From: Chryseosolibacter sp039917935
Lineage (GTDB): Bacteria; Bacteroidota; Bacteroidia; Cytophagales; Cyclobacteriaceae
Reading direction: 5' to 3'
DNA length: 12,511 nucleotides
NCBI GenBank assembly: GCA_039917935.1
Contig: JBDSIM010000327.1
Location: 1 to 12,511, forward strand
Both the position numbers and the translations under genes were made by a program. Each line of letters begins with the position of its first letter. The first letter of the stretch is position 1. Below the pieces are notes generated by a model. It was given only the letters and a program-made list of their open reading frames with translations, was not told the origin of the DNA and did not search any database. Below, piece after piece: positions 7,179 through 12,511 of this stretch.

Positions 7179-10100
7179 TTAAAAAATAACACTCACACCA
7201 AAAGTGTATGTCGTAGGACGTGGATACATAAAGAAGTCCATTCCTGGAGTGATTGAGTCGTTCATGTTATCTCTGTCGCTTCCCTCAGGATCGTACCCGG
7301 AATATTTGGTGACCACAAAGAAATTCTTCAGAGTCGTATAAACCCTTAATCTGTCAATACCTCCCAGCATCGATTTTGGAATGGTATAACCTAGAGTGGC
7401 ACCTTCACCTCTGATAAACGAACAATCTTCAATCCAATGTGTATCAGGGTAAGTTTGATAATAAGCGCCACCGTTACCAGGGCGAACCTGGCCGATCATG
7501 GTGTTCTGGTGATCCGGACGCCATGCATTCAGGATCGAATTCTTTCCATTCGCCATGGCCTGGCGGTCTTCAGATGAGTGATTTGTTCTGTTCTCCTTTT
7601 TAGCACCGTAAGAAAACCTGATATCAAGGTTAAAGTCAAAGTTTCTGTAATAAACATCGTTGTTGATATTCATATCCCATTTTGGAAAGGCACTGCCAAG
7701 CACATCGCCGTCGGCAACAAAACTGATCAAACCATCGCCGTTTTTATCAAGGTACTTTACATCACCCGGAACAAAACCATAACGGGCTGCCTCGGAGGCT
7801 TCATCTGTCCCAAATGTTCCAAGACGGGTAAGTCCAAAGAATGTGGCTACTGATTCACCTTCTCTTAATATCGTGTTTGCTCCACCTACCCAGTAATTGC
7901 GGAGAATATCAGCACCGGTCGGCCCCAGTTTAACAATTTTGTTCTTGTTTGCAGCGAAAACCAGGTCCGTTGACCAGCTGAAACTTTCGCGGCTTACATT
8001 TCGGGAACGAAGGGTCAGCTCAACTCCTTTGTTTTCAATGGTACCGTAATTCAATCTTACACTACCAGTTGTAGTGGATTGTGGAAGGGGCACATCAAGA
8101 AGCATGTCTTCCGTAAGCTTATTGTACAAGTCAACTGACACGGTAAATCGGTCTTGTAATAAACCGAGATCAATACCAGCATTGTACTGGGTGGTCTTTT
8201 CCCATTTAAGATCCGGATTACCTACTGAACTCGGCCACAGACCTGGTTGCACAACTCCGCCTAACGCCACATTACCTGAACCGATGAATGTCTGCGTTAC
8301 ATAGCTACCAATTTCCTGGTTACCCGTCTGGCCTACACTTAAACGAACTTTCAGATCGGATACGGAACTGATGCCTTTAATGAATTCTTCTTCTGACATC
8401 CTCCATGCAACAGATGCTGACGGGAAGAATCCGTATTTAGAATTTTCTCCGAATTTTGAAGAACCATCAATACGGCCTGTTACTGTCAGGAGGTATTTAT
8501 CTTTAAAGCTATAGTTCGCCCGGGCAAAATAAGAGTTCAATGAGTTCTGGCCATCTCCGCTTGATGGAACAGGCCTGCTATGCGTACCAATACCTATGTT
8601 ATGCCATTGGTAGTAGTCGTCAAAGAAGAACTGATTAAACGTATTGAGATTTTCAAAAACATATCTTGACCATGATAAACCTAACAGGCCGGTAACTGAA
8701 TGGTCTCCAAAGGTCTTGTTATAATTGAAGTAGTTTTCGTTCTGCCAGTAAAAAGTATTAGAAACATTTATGTTGGCATTTCCTTGTGATCCCGTTGCAA
8801 TACCTCTCGATGCATAATTATTGAACTTAGAAAAATTGCCGTCCACTGCAAAGTTTGACTTAAAGCTGAGGTCGGGAGTAATTTTGAAATTCAATGTAAT
8901 GTCGCCCGTGAACTGTGTCCGGTCGATAAAGGTTTCAACCTGATCACTTATATGGACCGGTGATTTCGGAGTTTCCCCGGCAGGGAAGTCGGCGTTTCCG
9001 GCATACTGGCCTGCAAACGCACCATAAATTGCCGGATCATCGGGGTATTTAACCGGAAGAATCGAATAGGCTTCAACCGCTGCGCGTGCGATACCACCAC
9101 TGAAGTAAGACACATCATTGGTGCGCTCCCTGTTTTTATTCACATAGAGGTTGGTGCTTACATCCAGCCATTTACTTACTTTAATATCACCGTTGATCTT
9201 ACCGGAAAAACGTTTAAAATATGAGTTCAAGAGCAAACCGTCTTCAAGAGCGTATCCTAAAAATACACCAAACCGTGCATTTTCATTACCACCCCGGATA
9301 TTTACCTGGTGGTTTGTTGAAGTGGAAGGTCGGAAAGTTAAAGATTCCCAGTTGGTATTAAACCTTGGTTTATAATAATTTCCATCCGCTCCAAGAAGGG
9401 GGACTGAATAACCACCTTCCGTAGTTTGCTCAAAAAGATGCGGCATTCCGGAATAGGTTTTCTGGCCAACTCCAATGGATGGTAATAGTGAGGCATCGAA
9501 AGACGCCGGCCAGTTTGGCGATGTGGCAAACTTCTTTACATTCATCCATGCCTGTTTGGTAACATACATCATTTGCTCTGCATCAAGCACGTAAAATTTC
9601 CTGTTCATTACGCCTCTCGTTACATAGCTGTTGTATTCAATCTGTGTTTTTCCAGGAATACCCCGTTTGGTTGTTATAATGATAACCCCGTTTGCTCCCC
9701 GTGCACCATAAATTGCGGTAGCTGATGCATCCTTGAGAACGTCCATAGATTGTATATCATTCGGATTTAGGATGCTCATTGCGTTGGCAACACCCACAAT
9801 GCCATCCACCACAAAAAGGGGATCGTTACTGGAATTGATAGAGTTCGTACCACGGATACGGATCATTGGATTACCACCCGGAGCTCCGGTACGTTCGATA
9901 ATTTTGACACCTGCAATCTTCCCGCCAATGGCCTGCCCAAGATTGAAAGCAGGCCGGTCGAGCAGTCTTTCATTTGATATGTTGGATACAGATCCGGTCA
10001 GATCCTTTTTTAACTGGGTACCATAACCTACCACAACAACTTCCTGAAGTGTCTTCGTATCAGCAGCCATGGAAACGTCTATTGTAGACCGGCCATTCAG

Positions 10101-10430
10101 CGCAACTTCCTGGGTTGCAAACCCGATGAAAGAAACTACAAGGATTGCGTTTTCATTGGCCACAAGCAGGGAATACTTCCCCTCACTATCGGTAGCCACT
10201 CCATTACTAGTACCTTTCTCAATTACGTTTACGCCGGGTATCGCCTGCCCACCATCATCTCTGATGTTCCCGGAAACCTGAAGGCCCTGAAACGTAAACA
10301 AAGGAGAAATCTCTTTCGTGGTCAGCGCATAAGTAGGCACTATGCTGCCGGAGGTAATCACAAGAGAGATCAGCGCAATTTTCATAAGAAATACGAACGT
10401 ATTTCCACAAGTTTTTGGGTTATTGTTCAT
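7179..10430 (-). CDS. susC: SusC/RagA-family TonB-dependent outer-membrane transporter
   Basis: Using the ATG at 10430 the product is 1083 residues, within the usual SusC range. A TTG at 10466 would add 12 residues with no recognisable signal, so I prefer the ATG. The signal peptide ends near TYA (residue 35). A carboxypeptidase-D-regulatory-like domain covers about 52-125 (VSGNIRDDGGQAIPGVNV). It is followed by the TonB-box-like EVVVVGYGT (130-138) and a plug domain containing PMIRIRGTNSINSSNDPLFV and DVLKDASATAIYGARGANGV. The remainder is a beta-barrel with family signatures such as GNPDLKWEKTTQYNAGIDL and KYLDKNGDGLIS, a calcium-loop-like motif. It ends in the aromatic-final strand GVSVIF. 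The protein imports oligosaccharide across the outer membrane using TonB energy, capped by SusD. It is the first gene of a three-gene operon. No anti-sigma-binding N-terminal extension (STN domain) is present, so control is not likely to be by an ECF sigma/anti-sigma pair acting through this protein. Confidence 0.97.
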   Translation of the reverse strand: MNNNPKTCGNTFVFLMKIALISLVITSGSIVPTYALTTKEISPLFTFQGLQVSGNIRDDGGQAIPGVNVIEKGTSNGVATDSEGKYSLLVANENAILVVSFIGFATQEVALNGRSTIDVSMAADTKTLQEVVVVGYGTQLKKDLTGSVSNISNERLLDRPAFNLGQAIGGKIAGVKIIERTGAPGGNPMIRIRGTNSINSSNDPLFVVDGIVGVANAMSILNPNDIQSMDVLKDASATAIYGARGANGVIIITTKRGIPGKTQIEYNSYVTRGVMNRKFYVLDAEQMMYVTKQAWMNVKKFATSPNWPASFDASLLPSIGVGQKTYSGMPHLFEQTTEGGYSVPLLGADGNYYKPRFNTNWESLTFRPSTSTNHQVNIRGGNENARFGVFLGYALEDGLLLNSYFKRFSGKINGDIKVSKWLDVSTNLYVNKNRERTNDVSYFSGGIARAAVEAYSILPVKYPDDPAIYGAFAGQYAGNADFPAGETPKSPVHISDQVETFIDRTQFTGDITLNFKITPDLSFKSNFAVDGNFSKFNNYASRGIATGSQGNANINVSNTFYWQNENYFNYNKTFGDHSVTGLLGLSWSRYVFENLNTFNQFFFDDYYQWHNIGIGTHSRPVPSSGDGQNSLNSYFARANYSFKDKYLLTVTGRIDGSSKFGENSKYGFFPSASVAWRMSEEEFIKGISSVSDLKVRLSVGQTGNQEIGSYVTQTFIGSGNVALGGVVQPGLWPSSVGNPDLKWEKTTQYNAGIDLGLLQDRFTVSVDLYNKLTEDMLLDVPLPQSTTTGSVRLNYGTIENKGVELTLRSRNVSRESFSWSTDLVFAANKNKIVKLGPTGADILRNYWVGGANTILREGESVATFFGLTRLGTFGTDEASEAARYGFVPGDVKYLDKNGDGLISFVADGDVLGSAFPKWDMNINNDVYYRNFDFNLDIRFSYGAKKENRTNHSSEDRQAMANGKNSILNAWRPDHQNTMIGQVRPGNGGAYYQTYPDTHWIEDCSFIRGEGATLGYTIPKSMLGGIDRLRVYTTLKNFFVVTKYSGYDPEGSDRDNMNDSITPGMDFFMYPRPTTYTFGVSVIF

Positions 10431-10588
10431 AGGGGGAAAATGTTTTTGTTTTGACTGTTGTGACAAGAACCTGGCGCTTGTGATGACGCGCAGGCGTGAG
10501 GGAGCAATAGTCCGCTTTTTTTTGATTGGGTAGTTAGTAACATTGTCTCATGAGTTAGGTTTTAGGATTATTAAATTGGAATCGTTTG

Positions 10589-10622
10589 CAAAAGGTAGTA
10601 ATTTATTTTTCTAAATTTCAAA
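10589..10622 (-). promoter_or_regulatory. Candidate promoter for the susC operon
   Basis: On the minus strand, TTTG at 10622-10619 is followed after 21 bp by TACCTTTTG at 10597-10589. Bacteroidota housekeeping promoters have TTTG near -33 and TAnnTTTG near -7; here the second box carries one extra base between TA and TTTG. Transcription would begin near 10582 and leave a leader of about 150 nt. The box overlaps the palindrome TTTGCAAA (10585-10592), a possible repressor contact. The match is imperfect. Confidence 0.35.
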
Positions 10623-10702
10623 ACATCACAGGAAATAAAAATTGTTAACTTTTTTTTGATTTCGGATTCAAAGTTTGGCGGGTTTGAACCACCCATTATT
10701 AA

Positions 10703-10753
10703 TTTAGATCTAAAATATTTTACGAAATAACATGTATATACAAGTAAAATATT
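10703..10753. repeat. Cluster of inverted repeats, candidate operator
   Basis: Three symmetric elements sit together. TTTAGATCTAAA (10703-10714) is a perfect 12-bp palindrome. AATATTTTAC (10714-10723) is the exact reverse complement of GTAAAATATT (10744-10753), with 20 bp between. In that spacer, TGTATATACA (10733-10742) is a perfect 10-bp palindrome. The right arm abuts the TATATTTG box, a position suited to a regulator of the plus-strand operon. High A+T raises the chance of accidental symmetry, so binding is inferred. Confidence 0.45.
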
Positions 10754-10760
10754 ATATTTG
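10753..10760 (+). promoter_or_regulatory. Candidate -7 box for the plus-strand operon
   Basis: TATATTTG matches the Bacteroidota -7 consensus TAnnTTTG exactly. No TTTG is present at the expected -33 distance, so the promoter may be weak or need an activator at the adjacent inverted repeats. It would give a leader of about 130 nt before the ATG at 10898. Confidence 0.35.
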
Positions 10761-10800
10761 ATTGCTTCTGTTAATGAGCTTAATAGGAAGTCGTTCCGCT

Positions 10801-10842
10801 ATGCTGGGCGATAAAAGGGATGATATTAACCACAAATCATGA
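10801..10842 (+). other. Upstream mini-ORF 1 (13 codons)
   Basis: ATG at 10801 opens a 13-codon frame ending at TGA 10840-10842. Its stop overlaps the start of the next mini-ORF in an ATGA arrangement. No ribosome-binding site is obvious and the peptide has no recognisable feature. It may be chance. Confidence 0.2.
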
Positions 10843-10901
10843 AAATACCAAAACCCACCTGCCCCTCCTGTGTATTGGAAACCAAATACGATAGCGAATG
10901 A
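10839..10901 (+). other. Upstream mini-ORF 2 (20 codons), overlaps the lipoprotein start
   Basis: ATG AAA at 10839 opens a 20-codon frame that contains a CPSC pair of cysteines and ends at TGA 10899-10901. The stop overlaps the lipoprotein gene's ATG (10898) as ATGA, the usual geometry of translational coupling. It could be a leader peptide that feeds ribosomes to the main gene. The frame is too short to test by composition, and a chance origin is quite possible. Confidence 0.25.
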
Positions 10902-12103
10902 GATTTATAAATAAGGTCTTGAGATTCATAAATAAGGTCTGTGGATTCATTATTCCAGTATTGATTATGCTTTCCGTTTCCCAAGGTTTTCTATCCTGTG
11001 GCGAACAGAAGGCCTTATCTGATAAGCCATTATCAGGGGCGGAGATCAAACTGGAATTTAGCCGTGACTCCATATTTCGCAGGCCCAATATGGACGGGGA
11101 CAACTGGCATACCACCTGGGGCGGCGACGGTAATCAATATGTGCTTCAATGCGATGGGCAGGGATACAATACGCGTCTGTGGCGCCTTACCGGCCCACCT
11201 TCGAATTTTAAATTTGAAGTGGTTGAAGAACATCCGGGCCCAAAAGAAAAACCGAGAGAAAGATATTACGGCTTCGGCATCCTGGGTGTAGGCCAATCTA
11301 TCTATCATTATTATTCCACTCCCGACAAATGGTATACGGACCCGCCATGGAAGTTTATCGGCGCGAAGCTGATTTATTCTACCGACATGGGCAAAACATG
11401 GCATAACCAGAATGGAACTACGCCCGTTGTTTTTGAGGAAACAAGACAGCGAAGTAAAGAAAACATGACCTTTTTTAATGAACCCGGCGAATCTTTTTCC
11501 TTACTCACGATGCTTCAGATGGGAAAGGGATATGAGGATAATACGGATGGATATATATATGTGTATTCGCCTAACGGTCGCGAAGAAGGCACCATGAACC
11601 AGCTGGTGATGTACCGTGTAGAAAAAGAAAAAGTGCGGCAACGGAGTGCCTTCGAATATTTTGTTTCGCTTGGTAAAGATGGGAGCCCAACATGGTCAGC
11701 CAATATAGATGATCGCAAGCCCGTGCACGTATTCCCATCAGGATGGGTAAACAAACTAAAGCATCCCTACTCCTGGCACCCAAGTGTTGTATTCAATAAG
11801 GGCCTTGGTCTTTATATGATGTCCAACTGGGGAGTCGGTACAGATAGTACCGGCGAATGGTTTAAGAAACCTTCCTATCTGGGCATTTACACGTCATCCG
11901 AACCTTGGGGCCCGTGGAAACAAATTCATGAAGACACTGCATGGTTTCCGCCGGGTGGAGACCCGGAAGGGCAATGCTACCAGCCTCAGATCATGCCTGG
12001 ATGGATAGCGCCTGATGGGAAATCTTTCTGGCTTGCCTACACACAATATCCGAAAGGGTATTATTTTCAAATACAACGTGTTGATATAGTTCCCGCCAAT
12101 TAA
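10898..12103 (+). CDS. Asp-box / DUF4185-like secreted lipoprotein
   Basis: The product is 401 residues from an ATG at 10898; an in-frame stop (10892-10894) lies just upstream. Residues 1-14 are a doubled MRFINKV-like heptad. A hydrophobic stretch (16-32) and FLSC with cysteine 34 then give a weak but plausible lipobox, so it is probably anchored in the outer membrane. STDMGKTW (161-168) is a full Asp-box (S/T-x-D-x-G-x-T-W), a turn found in sialidase-type beta-propellers. The C-terminal part, YLGIYTSSEPWGPWKQI followed by YQPQIMPGWIAPDGKSFWL, resembles DUF4185 proteins, which are predicted propellers of unknown activity. Many exposed Trp and Tyr suit carbohydrate binding. It heads the divergent operon and precedes an FGE-family gene by 10 bp. 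Whether it is an enzyme or a binding protein cannot be decided here. Confidence 0.65.
   Translation: MRFINKVLRFINKVCGFIIPVLIMLSVSQGFLSCGEQKALSDKPLSGAEIKLEFSRDSIFRRPNMDGDNWHTTWGGDGNQYVLQCDGQGYNTRLWRLTGPPSNFKFEVVEEHPGPKEKPRERYYGFGILGVGQSIYHYYSTPDKWYTDPPWKFIGAKLIYSTDMGKTWHNQNGTTPVVFEETRQRSKENMTFFNEPGESFSLLTMLQMGKGYEDNTDGYIYVYSPNGREEGTMNQLVMYRVEKEKVRQRSAFEYFVSLGKDGSPTWSANIDDRKPVHVFPSGWVNKLKHPYSWHPSVVFNKGLGLYMMSNWGVGTDSTGEWFKKPSYLGIYTSSEPWGPWKQIHEDTAWFPPGGDPEGQCYQPQIMPGWIAPDGKSFWLAYTQYPKGYYFQIQRVDIVPAN
10900..10941 (+). repeat. 21-bp tandem duplication at the lipoprotein gene start
   Basis: Two 21-bp units (10900-10920 and 10921-10941) match except at two bases and share GAGATT and CATAAATAAGGTCT-like cores. 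A decayed third copy seems to begin at 10942 (GGATTCAT). Because 21 is a multiple of three, the repeat stays in frame and doubles the heptad (M/L)RFINKV before the signal peptide. The second unit aligns a TTG (10919-10921) with the ATG, so that TTG is a possible alternative start. Confidence 0.9.
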
Positions 12104-12113
12104 AAAATTACGC

Positions 12114-12511
12114 TTGAAACACCTATTTATTATTATCACCCTGTGCTGTGTCGCCAGTGCACCAACAATTCAGGCTCAGGACCTACCCGAAATGATAAAA
12201 GTTACAGGAGGAACATTCATGATGGGTGATGAAAAAGGCATTGGCGAGCCTGATGAAAAACCGACGCGTAAAATAACCGTTGGTAATTTCACGCTATCCC
12301 GAACCGAAATAACGGTGGCACAGTGGCGGGCTTTCTGCGAGGCCACTAAACATCCAATGCCTCTTACACCGGAGTGGGGATGGAAAGAAGATCACCCCAT
12401 AGTAAGTATAACCGGATTGGAAGCCGATGAATATTGTAAATGGCTCAGCCAGAAAACAGGGAAGAAGATCAGACTGCCAACTGAAGCTGAATGGGAATTC
12501 GCAGCACGAGG
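12114..12511 (+). CDS. SUMF1/formylglycine-generating-enzyme-family protein, cut by window edge
   Basis: A frame of 132 codons plus two bases runs off the right edge. No ATG precedes the export signal and an in-frame TAG lies at 12087, so TTG at 12114 is the best start. It yields a signal peptide, KHLFIIITLCC leading to IQAQ (about 1-22). The SUMF1 domain begins at VTGGTFMMGD (30-39), continues with FTLSRTEITVAQWRAFC (59-75) and HPIVSI (94-99), and reaches the hallmark RLPTEAEWEFAARG at 120-133. True formylglycine-generating enzymes oxidise the active-site Cys or Ser of sulfatases, but many exported relatives in Bacteroidota lack the two catalytic cysteines and have other roles. Those cysteines would lie near the C-terminus, beyond this window, so activity is undecided. 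The 10-bp gap implies co-transcription with the preceding lipoprotein gene. No sulfatase gene is visible in the window. Confidence 0.87.
   Translation, partial: MKHLFIIITLCCVASAPTIQAQDLPEMIKVTGGTFMMGDEKGIGEPDEKPTRKITVGNFTLSRTEITVAQWRAFCEATKHPMPLTPEWGWKEDHPIVSITGLEADEYCKWLSQKTGKKIRLPTEAEWEFAAR

Larger units (their letters stand above)
10431..10897. other. Divergent control region between the two operons
   Basis: This 467-bp AT-rich region lies between start codons that point away from each other. It contains a promoter-like pair for the minus operon, a TAnnTTTG box for the plus operon, a cluster of palindromes between them, and two overlapping mini-ORFs just before the plus-strand gene. These are listed separately. 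The part from 10431 to 10588 would be a long untranslated leader for susC; I see no clear riboswitch or hairpin there. Confidence 0.6.

Noticed and set aside
10431..10466. Longer susC start at TTG 10466
   Set aside because: The extra 12 residues are polar and add nothing to the signal peptide, and an ATG at 10430 is better placed before it.
10069..10533. Plus-strand ORFs opposite the susC N-terminus
   Set aside because: They mirror the conserved carboxypeptidase-regulatory-like and signal-peptide coding sequence and show no features of their own.

Overview
The window looks like a chromosomal segment of a Bacteroidota bacterium, probably an environmental Cytophagales or Chitinophagales type. 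The evidence is a complete SusC/SusD pair (an outer-membrane TonB-dependent glycan importer and its surface lipoprotein), lipoproteins with short lipoboxes, TAnnTTTG-like promoter elements, almost no Shine-Dalgarno sequences, and moderate G+C. No rRNA, tRNA, transposase, CRISPR array or phage gene was seen.

Layout. (1) Positions 1-2268, minus strand: a gene cut by the left edge, with at least 756 codons. It encodes a PSCyt1 / DUF1549 / DUF1553 protein with two CxxCH haem motifs. (2) 2554-4128, minus: a secreted protein with the look of an (alpha/alpha)6-barrel glycosidase. It sits behind its own upstream region, which carries an 11-bp direct repeat in 21-bp register. (3) 4271-4308: a perfect 15-bp-stem intrinsic terminator that closes the operon upstream of it. 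(4) 10430 down to 4326, minus: a tight three-gene operon of susC, susD and a third surface-type lipoprotein, with gaps of 18 and 24 bp. (5) 10431-10897: a 467-bp divergent control region with inverted repeats, promoter-like boxes on both strands and a chain of two mini-ORFs. (6) 10898-12103, plus: a lipoprotein with an Asp-box and a DUF4185-like look, followed after 10 bp by the start of a sulfatase-modifying-factor / formylglycine-generating-enzyme-family gene that runs off the right edge.

How the genes may work together (inference). The SusC/D/third-lipoprotein operon would bind a soluble oligosaccharide at the cell surface and import it. The six-hairpin protein could cut it in the periplasm or outside. 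The divergent operon adds a propeller-like surface lipoprotein and an FGE-family protein, which would fit a sulfated glycan if a sulfatase lies nearby. The haem-bearing DUF1549/DUF1553 protein belongs to a family that is common in Planctomycetes, Verrucomicrobia and Bacteroidota polymer-degradation loci but has no settled biochemical role. The substrate cannot be read from this window. The most interesting points are the pairing of a cytochrome-like protein with a glycan-uptake locus, the repeat-rich control regions, and the in-frame duplication at the start of the plus-strand lipoprotein gene.
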